The notes beneath the pieces are model-generated. The model saw only the letters and a program-made list of their open reading frames with translations, was not told the DNA's origin and searched no databases. 64,000 nt of DNA from NCBI RefSeq assembly GCF_000353285.1, contig NZ_KB731324.1, positions 5,040,577 through 5,104,576 on the forward strand, given 5' to 3'. The translations under genes and the position numbers were made by a program. This DNA comes from Leptolyngbya boryana PCC 6306. Lineage in GTDB: Bacteria; Cyanobacteriota; Cyanobacteriia; Leptolyngbyales; Leptolyngbyaceae. Positions 16,979 through 25,937 of the stretch are shown here, in pieces; the stretch's first letter is position 1, and the number at the start of each line of letters is the position of its first letter.

Positions 16979-18249
16979 CTCAAGGGGTGACAACGAAGCT
17001 AGAGAGCAGACTGGATCAAGGAAATGGCATTGAGACCTCGCTGAAAAAAGGGACGTTTTTGCGGCTTGAGTGCCATCAACTTGGTCGCCAGAGTTGACCA
17101 CAATTGCAAGGGTTCAATCCACAACCTGCCATACAAGCCAATCCAGAAATTGCTATGTCGGTTTCGGGTTCGCTTCGGCTCCTTGACTCGACCGACGTAG
17201 CATTGCACTTGCTTTTGGCGAATGCGTCGTCCCTGAAGCGTTGAGAGCGAATAAGCAATGGCAATCAGAACCAGTAGTGCATTGAATCGGCGTGAATCGG
17301 CATGGCAATCTTCGAGATGATAGCCACCGGATTTGTAGTCTTTGAACAGCGGCTCAATGGAGAAGCGATTAGAGTAAGCTTTCAGAGTTTGTTCGGCACC
17401 GACGAGATTGGTCAGCAGATACCAAGCATCAGAATTCGATTGACGGTAGGCGCGTTTTTGGCGCAAGACTAAATTATGCTTGCCGAACCCGCGATTTTGC
17501 GTGACTTGAATGTGCAGATATTGCTCAGTGATTCCGGGCGTTTGTGGCAAATCGTCGAGGCGAGTAAACGCATCGCTGTCATTCGGTTTGATGGTCGTAC
17601 TTTTCGGTAAACGGAACACGAATTTGACTTGTTTTTCCACACACCAAGCAGCAAGCTCGATACTGTGAAACTCACGGTCTCCGAGCAAAATGAAGCGATA
17701 CTTTTTCAACAGATGAAATACCGGACATAACACTTTTCGTTGTTCAGCCAGCGAACTCTGTCCTTGCTTGTTCAGCCACATCCAGTGCAATGGGATTGCC
17801 CGCTTCTGGTATACAAGACTCACCATGATCAAGTTATGGTTTTGCCATTGCGTCCGGTCAACCACCAGGTGAAGCGGAGTTCTACCTGAGTAATGTCGTT
17901 TGATCCACTGCTTGACAATCGGAAACCAGATCGCTTGTGGAGTCAGTTGCGGCAGACTCAAGAATCGCTGAATATTCCGCCGTCTGCTCTCAAATAGAAT
18001 CGGTTGCGGAAACAGGGTCGCTATCCGTTCAATCGTAATTCTTCGCTCTTTTTGCAACAGTTCGACCAAGATTTCTAGCGTCACAAATTGCGCTTCCGTT
18101 AATTGCGATTGTAAACAGGTTTGATAGAATGAGGGCAACATCTTTTAGATTGATGGGGTGAAACAAGTGGAATCACCTCATTTTTTCTGTCTCTCAATGC
18201 TGCTATCCGGCATCCTTTCTACCGTTCAGTCGTGTCGTCACCCCTTAAG
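16979..18249 (-). mobile_element. Complete IS4-family-type insertion sequence (1271 bp)
   Basis: The ends carry imperfect terminal inverted repeats of about 18 bp: left CTCAAGGGGTGACAACGA, right (reverse-complemented) CTTAAGGGGTGACGACAC. The 9-bp sequence GCCGTTCCG is repeated exactly on both sides (16970-16978 and 18250-18258), the target-site duplication. The single transposase gene fills the element. Removing the element and one duplication joins the two parts of the recN remnant, so insertion happened after that copy formed. An exact target duplication and intact ORF suggest a fairly recent event. Confidence 0.93.
16999..18141 (-). CDS. IS4-family DDE transposase
   Basis: A 380-residue intact transposase inside the IS. 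The RNase H-fold catalytic residues are visible: Asp in VVDRTQW, Asp in LLGDREF, and the IS4-type Y-(2)-R-(3)-E-(6)-K signature YSNRFSIEPLFKDYK with the catalytic Glu. The N-terminal region (LTEAQFVTLEILVELLQKERRI) is helical and likely binds the inverted repeats. No frameshift or stop is present, so the element may still be active. Confidence 0.93.
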   Translation of the reverse strand: MLPSFYQTCLQSQLTEAQFVTLEILVELLQKERRITIERIATLFPQPILFESRRRNIQRFLSLPQLTPQAIWFPIVKQWIKRHYSGRTPLHLVVDRTQWQNHNLIMVSLVYQKRAIPLHWMWLNKQGQSSLAEQRKVLCPVFHLLKKYRFILLGDREFHSIELAAWCVEKQVKFVFRLPKSTTIKPNDSDAFTRLDDLPQTPGITEQYLHIQVTQNRGFGKHNLVLRQKRAYRQSNSDAWYLLTNLVGAEQTLKAYSNRFSIEPLFKDYKSGGYHLEDCHADSRRFNALLVLIAIAYSLSTLQGRRIRQKQVQCYVGRVKEPKRTRNRHSNFWIGLYGRLWIEPLQLWSTLATKLMALKPQKRPFFQRGLNAISLIQSAL

Positions 18250-18258
18250 GCCGTTCCG

Positions 18259-18315
18259 TCTTCAATAGAGCAACAGAAGAAGACAAAACGGGCAAAATCA
18301 GCACGTCGATCGTAG
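18259..18315 (+). pseudogene. Decayed second copy of the recN 3' end, right part
   Basis: After the right target duplication the recN similarity resumes: AGAGCAAC, then AAAACGGGCAAAATC and GCACGTCGATCGTAG, the last including the equivalent of the recN stop codon (compare 15684-15736). Together with 16812-16978 it reconstructs the last 230 or so bases of recN. It is non-coding. Confidence 0.85.
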
Positions 18316-18369
18316 GGCAGCACTTAAACTTCAACAGAAATGCTGATCGATTATCAAGGTCTAAAACTC

Positions 18370-18391
18370 AAAATCCCCCAACTTTGGGGGA
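18370..18391 (-). terminator. Probable terminator downstream of the GST gene
   Basis: The perfect stem TCCCCCAA / TTGGGGGA (18374-18391) with a 2-nt loop is followed on the minus strand by TTTTG. It lies about 40 bp past the stop codon at 18430. G/C-run hairpins of this kind are also common cyanobacterial repeats. Confidence 0.6.
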
Positions 18392-18429
18392 CTTAGGAAG
18401 CGAATCACCTGCACACAAGGTAGGACGCG

Positions 18430-19080
18430 CTAAAACTGAATCGTTTCCGTCTCGGCATTTGCTGCTTCTAACCATTCCTGCATTGCTGGAAGTGCCAAAA
18501 TCGCATCTGCATAAGCCTGACAAACCGCATCAAGCTTCACATCATACGTCCGAAATCTCAACACAACAGGCGCATAAACCGCATCCGCGATCGTAAACCT
18601 GCCAAACAAAAACGCTCCTCCTGCTCCATATGTTTCCCGGCAATACTTCCAAAGGGTTGTAATGCGATCGATATCTTTCTGAACTTCCGCCTGAATCTCA
18701 TAGTTCGGAAAATGCTCTCGGCAATTCATCGACATTTGAGTTCGGAGCGGCAGAAATCCAGCATGCATCTCTGCACAAATCGATCGCGCCATTGCACGAG
18801 CGGAGCGATCGCCTGCCCACCACGATCGCTCAGGAAACATCTCGCTCAGATACTCGAAAATTGCCATTGAATCCCAAACCGTTCGAGATTCGTGAATCAA
18901 AATGGGAACTTTTCCATTTCCATTTGGGCAGTACTGGCGAATTTGCTCAGAAGCTTCCGGTGTATAAAGTGGAATCCGAACTTCATCAAAGGAAAAGCCA
19001 AACTGTTTCAAAGCGAGCCACGGACGCAATGACCAAGATGAATAGTTTTTATTGCCAATGATTAAAGTAAGAAAAGCCAT
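18430..19080 (-). CDS. Glutathione S-transferase family protein
   Basis: A 216-residue soluble protein starting MAFLTLIIGNKNYSSW. The N-terminal thioredoxin-like domain has NYSSWSLRPWLALK (active-site Ser region), GKVPIL (cis-Pro) and WDSMAIFEYL (glutathione-binding Asp/Ser). An all-helical C-terminal domain ends with YAPVVLRFRTYDV...MQEWLEAA. Substrate is unknown. A longer reading frame to 19092 uses TTG and overlaps the upstream stop; the ATG at 19080 is preferred. It follows the radical SAM gene by only 4 bp and is probably translated from the same mRNA. Confidence 0.88.
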   Translation of the reverse strand: MAFLTLIIGNKNYSSWSLRPWLALKQFGFSFDEVRIPLYTPEASEQIRQYCPNGNGKVPILIHESRTVWDSMAIFEYLSEMFPERSWWAGDRSARAMARSICAEMHAGFLPLRTQMSMNCREHFPNYEIQAEVQKDIDRITTLWKYCRETYGAGGAFLFGRFTIADAVYAPVVLRFRTYDVKLDAVCQAYADAILALPAMQEWLEAANAETETIQF

Positions 19081-19084
19081 AACT

Positions 19085-20656
19085 TTAGACAACTGGAGCG
19101 TTGACGGATTCGATCGAGGATTCTAATCTTTGTCGAGCTAGATAGTCAGCAAGCTGAGCTTCGATTTTAGTTCTGACCTCTTGCCGATACTCATAGAAAT
19201 GCTCATTCAAAGCACAAACTGCTAGGTAATGTTCGACTACTTTGGGATTGTTTCTCAAAATGCTAAACAGATGATGCCAGAATATCCAGCGGGTTTCTCG
19301 AACGACCCCTTGTCGCCAGCAAATCGTAAGAAAAGCTTGAACTACTTTCCAGGTTACTTTTCTGAGCTTCGATCGATGTCTCGGTGCGCCTAATTTCATG
19401 AAATGCCGATACGCTCGATCGAGATAGTTCACCGGATCGTACAATCGCCAAAATCCATCAATGTATTCGCGCGTGACTTCTTCGAGCGGACGAGTCGGAA
19501 CAAAGTTCATCAGTGTTGTCTGATTAATGTTCGCGACATCTTCAACCAAGCGCCCTTCCTTCTTCAAACGATGCCACAAAGCCGTATCAGGTAAAGCTTG
19601 CAACATTGAGAAAATTGCGATCGGAATTGTTGTCTGCTCCACAAATCGCACAATACGATCTCCCGCACCCGATGTTTCACCATCAAATCCAATAATGAAA
19701 CCTGCCATCACCCGCAATCCTTTCCGAGCGATCGCATCGACTGCATCAGACAGAGAATCGCGTGTATTTTGATGCTTATTCGTTAAGGTTAAGCTAGACT
19801 CATCCGGGGTTTCAATCCCCAAAAACACACTGTTAAAGTTACACTCGACCATCATCTCCATCAGTTCTGGATCTTGTGCTAAATCAACAGAAGCTTCAGT
19901 ACTCAAACTAAAAGGATGTTCATGCTCGATCATCCATTCTTTCAATGCCTTCAAAAGCAATTTAACGTTGCGCTTGTTGCCAATGAAATTATCATCGACC
20001 ATAAAAATCGATCGTCGCCAGCCCAATTCGTATAAGCGATCGAGTTCTGCTAGCAGTTGTTCAGGACTTTTGGTTCGAGGTTTGCGCCCATAGAGCACAA
20101 TGATGTCACAGAATTCACACTGGAACGGACAGCCTCGTGAGAACTGCACCGACATATTATCGTAAGCATCAAAATCTAATAGATCAAATCTGGGAATCGG
20201 TGTAGTGCTAACATCAGGTCGATCTCCACCTGCACGATAAATCCCGTGTGTCTCGCCTTTCTGCACAGCTTCGACAAACATCGGCAAGGTGATCTCACCC
20301 TCATCCAAAATTAAGTAATCTGCCTCGGCGACTTCATTCGGTAACGCCGTTGCATAAGGGCCGCCGACAGCGACCTTCTTCCCGCGACGTTTTGCTTCTC
20401 GGATTTGATCTAAAAGATCGCCTTTCTGAACAATCATGGCAGACATGATCACGAGATCTGCCCAATCCCATTCCGCTTCCGTTGCTTCGCGGAGATTGCG
20501 ATCGACTAATTTAAACTCCCATTCTTGCGGTAAAATTGCAGCCACCGTAATCAATCCAAGCGGCGGTAACATTGCTTTGCGTCCGACAAGCTGTAACGCT
20601 TTTTCAAACGACCAAAAACTTTGTGGAAAGACTGGATAGAGCAACAAAACACGCAT
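19085..20656 (-). CDS. Cobalamin-binding radical SAM protein (DUF4070 type)
   Basis: A 523-residue enzyme. The N-terminal about 140 residues are a B12-binding Rossmann domain (LLLYPVFPQSFWSFE, VVDRN-like region, VAVGGPYATALP). The radical SAM core follows with the [4Fe-4S] motif SRGCPFQCEFCD (Cys at spacing 3 and 2). The C-terminal DUF4070-like region contains AGFIIGFDGE, LQALPDTALWHRL and PLEEVTREYIDGFWRLYDP. The family contains hopanoid C-2 methylase HpnP and many uncharacterised methylases, so HpnP activity is possible but not shown. It is followed at 4 bp by the GST gene and lies 135 bp downstream of the exopolysaccharide block on the same strand. Confidence 0.88.
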   Translation of the reverse strand: MRVLLLYPVFPQSFWSFEKALQLVGRKAMLPPLGLITVAAILPQEWEFKLVDRNLREATEAEWDWADLVIMSAMIVQKGDLLDQIREAKRRGKKVAVGGPYATALPNEVAEADYLILDEGEITLPMFVEAVQKGETHGIYRAGGDRPDVSTTPIPRFDLLDFDAYDNMSVQFSRGCPFQCEFCDIIVLYGRKPRTKSPEQLLAELDRLYELGWRRSIFMVDDNFIGNKRNVKLLLKALKEWMIEHEHPFSLSTEASVDLAQDPELMEMMVECNFNSVFLGIETPDESSLTLTNKHQNTRDSLSDAVDAIARKGLRVMAGFIIGFDGETSGAGDRIVRFVEQTTIPIAIFSMLQALPDTALWHRLKKEGRLVEDVANINQTTLMNFVPTRPLEEVTREYIDGFWRLYDPVNYLDRAYRHFMKLGAPRHRSKLRKVTWKVVQAFLTICWRQGVVRETRWIFWHHLFSILRNNPKVVEHYLAVCALNEHFYEYRQEVRTKIEAQLADYLARQRLESSIESVNAPVV

Positions 20657-20791
20657 AGTTAATCCCGATAAACCTATACTATGAACTCAACGGCAAGCTT
20701 TCGCAAGCTTAACGTGATCTTCTAGCTGGCTTTCGAGACTTCGTATTTCGTAATTAAGATCCCGTAATTCGGTTAAGTTTTCTGACAAAAA

Positions 20792-22969
20792 TTAATTTCG
20801 ATTGCTGATGACCTGATTTTCAGATTGAGAATTGGTCGTAAATAACCACTCTTGCGCATCGTTCATCAGCGCATCTTCTGCAGCGCGAGGCAATTGTACA
20901 TCAACGCCATTGGTGACTGCACCGAGTAGTCGCAGATTTGCATTTTCGGTGAGTTGATCGATCGCTTCTTCTAGCAAGCTCTGCTGAGTGACCCCCGGAC
21001 GAGTCACTAAAATCATGCCGTCTGTATAAGGCTCCAAAATAAATGCATCGTTACACTTACTCAGACAAGGAGAATCCAGAACGACAAGATCAAAGCGCGC
21101 TCTCGCATCTTCGAGTAAGCGGCGGAGTTCGCTCGACTCCAGCAAGGAAGCCGCAGACGCTTGTGGGCCTGGACTTGCGACAATATAAAGGTTTTCGACA
21201 TCAGGAGCAAGCCGAATACAGTCGCTAATTTGTCCAAAATATCGCAAGGGTTCGATCTGACTATCTGGATCAGCCGTGAGATTCACCCCCTGAGCCGATG
21301 AGGGAGAACGCAGATCAGTTTCAATTAATAAGGTACGTTTTCCAGCACGAGCCGATGCGATCGCCAAATTGTAAGCGGTCACAGTCTTACCTTCGCCGTC
21401 CACAATACTAATCATCATCAGCACTCGCAAGTTCTTCGTCTCGGTCAAGCGAAGATTACTCCGGAATCGCTCATAATATTCCGCATAAGGTGAATCGGGC
21501 TTGATCAAGATTGGCGAAGCATTTGGAATAAAAGACTTCACCTGTGGCAAAACTCCAAGAATTGCGACATCTCGCTGACGAATTGCTTCTCGTAAATCTT
21601 CTGCCGTGTAAATTGTGCCTTCGAGAGTATCGAGTAAGAAGATCAGTCCTGCCCCTGCGACTAAGCCCACGATTGCCCCGACTGCTAGCGTCATGGGAAT
21701 ACTTTTTGGAGCTTTGACCCCGGTTGGAGCGACACTGGGCGGCTTACTCATGCCTAAACTACTAACAATTTCGACTTCAGCCGCTTTCGCATCAACCAGC
21801 TTTTGCTGCATCTGATCATGGAGATTCTTTCTCAGTTTGACTTGATCTTCAAGCCGAGTTCGAGCCAGTTGCTTATTGGGAATGCTCGAAAACTGTTGTC
21901 GCAGTTCTTGCTCCGATCGCACACTAGAAACAATCTGCTGCTGAATGGATTCTTGCTGCGTTTTCAGATTCACCAAGGTGTTTGCGAGCTGCTGCCGTGC
22001 CGGATCGAGGCTGCTATCTTGCCGCACATTGGCGATAAAGGGAGCAGCATTTCCGTTGCCCCCGATAACTTCAACCGCTCGTTTCCGAATCTCTTCCTCA
22101 TACGCTTGCTGTTGTTTCCTCAATGTTTCGACCTGCGGATGTTCAGGACGGAGATCTTTAAGTAAGACCGCCATTTGTGATTCGATTTGTTGAAGTTGTG
22201 CTCGGAGACTTGCAATGATTGGATCAGCACTCAAAGCGGAAGACACATAGGCTTGATCGGCACTGAGTCCTAGCTTTTGCTCAAGACTGGCAATTTGAGC
22301 ATTAATCCCTTCTAGTTGTAATCGAAGCTGCTGTTGCTGCTGTTGGCTACCACTGATTGATTTAACAATATTGCCATCCTGCGCCGCAAAAAGCTGCGGA
22401 CCTTCGATGCGATCGTATTGTTCTAAGGTTCGTTCAGCTTGGAAAAGTTCCTGCTTTACTTTAGGTAGGCGTTGTTCAATCTCAGCAATAATCGCTCGCA
22501 ATCTCGCTGAATTATTCAATCGACTTTGTTCAATCAATTTTCGAGACAATAAGCTCAGAATGTCTCCAGCGCGTTGTGGATTGCTATCTGCAAAAGTTAG
22601 ATTGACTTCCGCTTTTGCCGCAGCTGCATCTTTGGGATCACCTCCCCCTGTGATTTTGATGGTTAACCCTTTGACAAGGCTTTTTGGCTCAATCCCAATT
22701 TCTTTCGCGACTGCTTCTAGAACTGCATCTGTGAGTAAAGATTCTTTTGTAAAACTTTCGACCGGTTGGCGAACCTGTGCGCCGATCGTGGAAAACGTAA
22801 TCGGAGGTGCATTGCCGACGAGTTGCGCTTCTCCTAGATAGCCAATGGGCGGTTCAGGCTGAACTGCAACCACTCCACTGGCTCCTAAACCCACGACACA
22901 CCCTGCCGGAATCACCCATTTGTAGCGATTAACCGCGAGTAGATAACGTTTCACGATCGGTGGAACCAT
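20792..22969 (-). CDS. Wzc/CpsD-like polysaccharide copolymerase with BY-kinase-type ATPase domain
   Basis: A 725-residue inner-membrane protein. A first TM lies at about 14-38 (VIPAGCVVGLGASGVVAV). A long periplasmic coiled coil (about 150-410, Gln-rich) and a second TM about 428-452 (MTLAVGAIVGLVAGAGLIFLL) follow. The cytosolic ATPase domain has Walker A-like IVDGEGKTVTAYNLA, the LLIETDLRSP motif and Walker B FDLVVLDSP. The usual C-terminal Tyr cluster is missing: the tail NDAQEWLFTTNSQSENQ has none, so autophosphorylation-type regulation may be absent or different. It likely controls chain length and export together with the Wza-like protein encoded immediately upstream (34 bp). Confidence 0.9.
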   Translation of the reverse strand: MVPPIVKRYLLAVNRYKWVIPAGCVVGLGASGVVAVQPEPPIGYLGEAQLVGNAPPITFSTIGAQVRQPVESFTKESLLTDAVLEAVAKEIGIEPKSLVKGLTIKITGGGDPKDAAAAKAEVNLTFADSNPQRAGDILSLLSRKLIEQSRLNNSARLRAIIAEIEQRLPKVKQELFQAERTLEQYDRIEGPQLFAAQDGNIVKSISGSQQQQQQLRLQLEGINAQIASLEQKLGLSADQAYVSSALSADPIIASLRAQLQQIESQMAVLLKDLRPEHPQVETLRKQQQAYEEEIRKRAVEVIGGNGNAAPFIANVRQDSSLDPARQQLANTLVNLKTQQESIQQQIVSSVRSEQELRQQFSSIPNKQLARTRLEDQVKLRKNLHDQMQQKLVDAKAAEVEIVSSLGMSKPPSVAPTGVKAPKSIPMTLAVGAIVGLVAGAGLIFLLDTLEGTIYTAEDLREAIRQRDVAILGVLPQVKSFIPNASPILIKPDSPYAEYYERFRSNLRLTETKNLRVLMMISIVDGEGKTVTAYNLAIASARAGKRTLLIETDLRSPSSAQGVNLTADPDSQIEPLRYFGQISDCIRLAPDVENLYIVASPGPQASAASLLESSELRRLLEDARARFDLVVLDSPCLSKCNDAFILEPYTDGMILVTRPGVTQQSLLEEAIDQLTENANLRLLGAVTNGVDVQLPRAAEDALMNDAQEWLFTTNSQSENQVISNRN

Positions 22970-23003
22970 AAGAAGCCTTCACTAGAAAATAGGGGTAGAT
23001 GAT

Positions 23004-24224
23004 TTACTCTCGTCCAGTTGGACCAAACAAGTTCTCCGCTCCGTTTTGCAGTTCTCTGAAGAACAATAAGAAGCCCAAAACATCTCGGAATGGCTGTGTA
23101 AAGGTGTTGAGTGCGTAGGTGATTCTGCCAATCAGATTCCGTCCTACCACAATGACGTCATTGTCTTCGAGCGCAATGTTTTCTCCCATGTTGCCCTGCA
23201 AAATGCTCCGCGCATCGATGTTGCGAGTGACAGCTTTCTTCTGATTCGGGTCAAATCGAATCAAAGCGACTCGGCGCAGATTTGCGTTATCGGGACCAGG
23301 TCGCACTGCTGTGAGCGCATCGAGGAATGTACTGCCATTGGGTAAAGTCAGTGTGCCTAACCCATTGTTGGAATAGCTGAGAAATCGAACGGTAATTTGA
23401 GGTTTGACTAATGTCGATCGACCCATCAACAGTCGATCGTAATTTTGATCTTGCTCAGAAAGCTTCGGAATTACCATGACATCCCCATCTTGCAATTTCA
23501 GATCGGGCAATGGCGTTCCATCTTGTAGCGGTGTGACTAAATCTAGTTTTTCTTCTAAGACTGATCCATCTGCTAAAACTCGTTTGACTTGTACCGCTCT
23601 GAGATCCGCTCGTCCCGTTGCACCTCCGGCAAGCAGAAGCGCGGCTGAAGTTCTAGGGAGTTGCAACGTGTAGAGTCCGGGTTTAGCAATTTCGCCTGTC
23701 ACGGTGACGAGAACGGGGCGCTGTCCGATTAGGGAGACGAATACAACTGGATCGATGACGATTCGATTCACAGCTTGGCGAATTTTTTCTTGCGCTTCGG
23801 AGATCGTTAAACCTTGCAGCGAGATTTTACCGAGGAGTGGAGCCGTAATATTGCCTTCTTGGTCGATCGCAGCTTGAAAATTCAAATCGGCAAATCGTTG
23901 CACTTGCACTGCGATCGTATCTCCTGCTCCTAAGCGATAGAGATTGAAGGATTTGATCGGTGGAACAGTGGGTGCGGTTGATGTAGCAGGCGCGGTCGGT
24001 GTTGCAGGAGTGTCGCGCAATTTCTGACGCGCTTGTTCGATCAGTTCTAGAGGAGTGGGGCGAGCTTGTGCGGTCGGTAAAGGTGCAGAAGCTTGAGCCG
24101 ATGCCCGTTGGGTGTTGAGCCAGATTGAGAGTGTTGGCGTGAGCGTGTACACTCCTGCCATGAGAAGAGACGTAATCCATCCACGCGGAGCGGACTTAAA
24201 GAAATGGAGTTCAACTAAACGCAT
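23004..24224 (-). CDS. Wza-like polysaccharide export protein (SLBB domains)
   Basis: A 406-residue protein starting MRLVELHFFKSAPRGW. An N-terminal hydrophobic segment (WITSLLMAGVYTLTPTLSIWL) acts as signal or anchor. A Pro/Thr/Ala-rich linker precedes the export domain (YRLGAGDTIAVQVQRFADLNFQAAIDQEG...PLLGKI). SLBB-type repeats follow (PVLVTVTGEIAKPGLYTL, VTVRFLSY region with LPNGSTFLDALT). GTG at 24263 is possible, but ATG at 24224 gives the normal start. No Cys lipobox is seen. It is placed between the exosortase-associated gene and the Wzc-like gene on the same strand and is likely the outer-membrane export channel. Confidence 0.88.
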   Translation of the reverse strand: MRLVELHFFKSAPRGWITSLLMAGVYTLTPTLSIWLNTQRASAQASAPLPTAQARPTPLELIEQARQKLRDTPATPTAPATSTAPTVPPIKSFNLYRLGAGDTIAVQVQRFADLNFQAAIDQEGNITAPLLGKISLQGLTISEAQEKIRQAVNRIVIDPVVFVSLIGQRPVLVTVTGEIAKPGLYTLQLPRTSAALLLAGGATGRADLRAVQVKRVLADGSVLEEKLDLVTPLQDGTPLPDLKLQDGDVMVIPKLSEQDQNYDRLLMGRSTLVKPQITVRFLSYSNNGLGTLTLPNGSTFLDALTAVRPGPDNANLRRVALIRFDPNQKKAVTRNIDARSILQGNMGENIALEDNDVIVVGRNLIGRITYALNTFTQPFRDVLGFLLFFRELQNGAENLFGPTGRE

Positions 24225-24336
24225 GGGGCAAGCTATCCAGTCAGAGCGGGGAATTTGGCTCACTACGATCGCTACATTGTATTGAGCTAACCTCAGATGG
24301 CATCCGAGATTTCCGCGCTTAGTATGCCCAGATTGG

Positions 24337-25014
24337 CTAATTTGAACGCAGAACTTGATTCGTCAAGGTGGATTGTACGGTTTGCACCAGGGGTTCGAGT
24401 CTGCTGCGATGCGGTTCGATGTCTTCTAAGGGTTCAATCGGTAAAATCACGCTCACGGCTACCCAAGCGGCTCGCTGATTTTGCCATTGAGCCAGTCGAT
24501 CGCTGATAAACCACTGCATCGGTGCAGGATGTCCGCCGTTCGCCCAGGCATACCACCGCATCACGGCATAAGTTTGATTTTGCGTCCAGGCGCGATGAAA
24601 TTCGACTGTGATGGAATCGATCTGAATCTGACGATAGGAATCAGTTTTCCACCCTTGAGAGCCTTCTAGGTCTGTCCATTCAACTTGGGGCTGGTCAATC
24701 GATCGAGCTTGCGGATAAAACAGAACTGAGGCTTTCGTTTGTGATGCGTCTTGGAGTTCTTGGTACATCCATTTGTGATCACCGATTTGGACGTTTTTTT
24801 TCTCGATCGTTTGCCAGCCTGAAATGTTCAGTCCCTCTTTTTTGAGCGATCGCAATTCCGATAAGACTTTTACCTCGGGTGGAGCTGTCCAACGCCATTT
24901 GCCGCCCGAGAGATATCCGGGGAGTGCGCCTAAAAGCACTAATCCACTCACAATCAGCAAGAGCACGACTTTCGATAAATTGACTCGTAGCGATTTAGAG
25001 AGTGAGGTGAGCAT
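24337..25014 (-). CDS. Cyanoexosortase B system-associated protein (EpsI-like)
   Basis: A 225-residue protein with one N-terminal TM (LSKVVLLLIVSGLVLLGALPGYL) and an extracytoplasmic domain. GWQTIEKKNVQIGDHKW and YAVMRWYAWANGGHPAPMQWF resemble the EpsI/exosortase-associated fold, which acts with exosortases in cyanobacteria. Its ATG lies 1 bp from the exosortase stop codon, so the two are very likely translationally linked. A detailed biochemical role is not established for the family. Confidence 0.8.
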   Translation of the reverse strand: MLTSLSKSLRVNLSKVVLLLIVSGLVLLGALPGYLSGGKWRWTAPPEVKVLSELRSLKKEGLNISGWQTIEKKNVQIGDHKWMYQELQDASQTKASVLFYPQARSIDQPQVEWTDLEGSQGWKTDSYRQIQIDSITVEFHRAWTQNQTYAVMRWYAWANGGHPAPMQWFISDRLAQWQNQRAAWVAVSVILPIEPLEDIEPHRSRLEPLVQTVQSTLTNQVLRSN

Positions 25015-25015
25015 T

Positions 25016-25891
25016 TTAGGATTCAGGGCGATTGAACAGGTTTTCGAGCGGACTAATAAGCAGTACTAGTAAGCCCAACATTGCAGCTGAGTAGACATCT
25101 CCACCCCAACCGTCATGTAGCCATTTGAAAGCGGCATCTTGTCCGGTTCCGTGGAAAAAGGTGAGGATAGTATTGCGGATAATGTTTGCAATGACGCTGG
25201 TCAGCAGCGCGAGGCTGATGAAGGTGATGCAGAAATTGCGCGATCGTAAATTGTTTGTCCAGTACAACAGCATCAAGCTGACATAAAAACTGGTGAATAA
25301 CATTTTGAGTCCAGCGCAATAGGGTGCGACTTCAACTAAGCGCTGATTGACGAAGATGTAAATGTTTTGAACCGTCACATCCATTCCCAACTGATTCAGG
25401 ATAAAACCTGCAGTTCCAGCAATGAAACTTTGCAGCGGTAGGGTGTACGGGGCAAGTAAGTAAGGAATCTCGTTTGGCGTTGCGAGAAAAACGAGCAGTA
25501 GGGCGAACGATTGCAGTTTCAGACCTGGAAGACCTTTGAGCCACAAGCAAATTCCGGTCAGTAAAATCGGAAATGAAAGATTGACTGGATCAGGCAATCC
25601 TGAAAGATAAAGTACGCCTGCCAACATCATGAAGCCGAGACTGACAAAGCGAGCTGACCCAACTTCATCGGAGAGCCGTACCCAGCGTTTGCGGTTATAC
25701 CAAGCAATGTAGGCAGCAAATGGGAGTCCGATTAAGCCGTGGCTGAAGTATTCGTGTTCGATGCTGATCGATTTCTTAATCCAGCCGTTGTACCAATGGA
25801 TCAGAAGCGGGACATATAAAACGGCGAGAAGTCCGAGGAGAACGAATTCGCTCCAGTATCGATCGAGGAAAGATGAACGCCGGATTTGCAT
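25016..25891 (-). CDS. Exosortase, cyanoexosortase B type
   Basis: A 291-residue polytopic membrane protease/transpeptidase with about eight TM segments. The catalytic triad of the family is visible: Cys in VEVAPYCAGLKML, Arg in NIIRNTIL, His in WLHDGWGG. Exosortases sort proteins carrying a C-terminal PEP-CTERM-like signal to the cell surface, usually with exopolysaccharide genes, and that context is present here. No PEP-CTERM substrate is evident in this window. It is not the phytoene synthase that shares the symbol crtB, so no symbol is given. Confidence 0.9.
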   Translation of the reverse strand: MQIRRSSFLDRYWSEFVLLGLLAVLYVPLLIHWYNGWIKKSISIEHEYFSHGLIGLPFAAYIAWYNRKRWVRLSDEVGSARFVSLGFMMLAGVLYLSGLPDPVNLSFPILLTGICLWLKGLPGLKLQSFALLLVFLATPNEIPYLLAPYTLPLQSFIAGTAGFILNQLGMDVTVQNIYIFVNQRLVEVAPYCAGLKMLFTSFYVSLMLLYWTNNLRSRNFCITFISLALLTSVIANIIRNTILTFFHGTGQDAAFKWLHDGWGGDVYSAAMLGLLVLLISPLENLFNRPES

Positions 25892-25937
25892 GATTTTGAG
25901 CAGCTAATAGAGCAGGATCGGGGTGTCAATATCAGGT

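Noticed and set aside
18374-18391. TCCCCCAA/TTGGGGGA as part of the IS element
   Set aside because: It lies outside the right target duplication (18250-18258) and is better read as a terminator or a generic cyanobacterial repeat.
19085-20656. Naming the radical SAM gene hpnP (2-methylhopanoid synthesis)
   Set aside because: The family includes many paralogues of unknown function and no hopanoid genes are adjacent; motif reading cannot separate them.
24395-24420. GGTTCGA words as tRNA T-loops
   Set aside because: They lie within coding sequence without acceptor or anticodon stems; no tRNA gene was found in the window.
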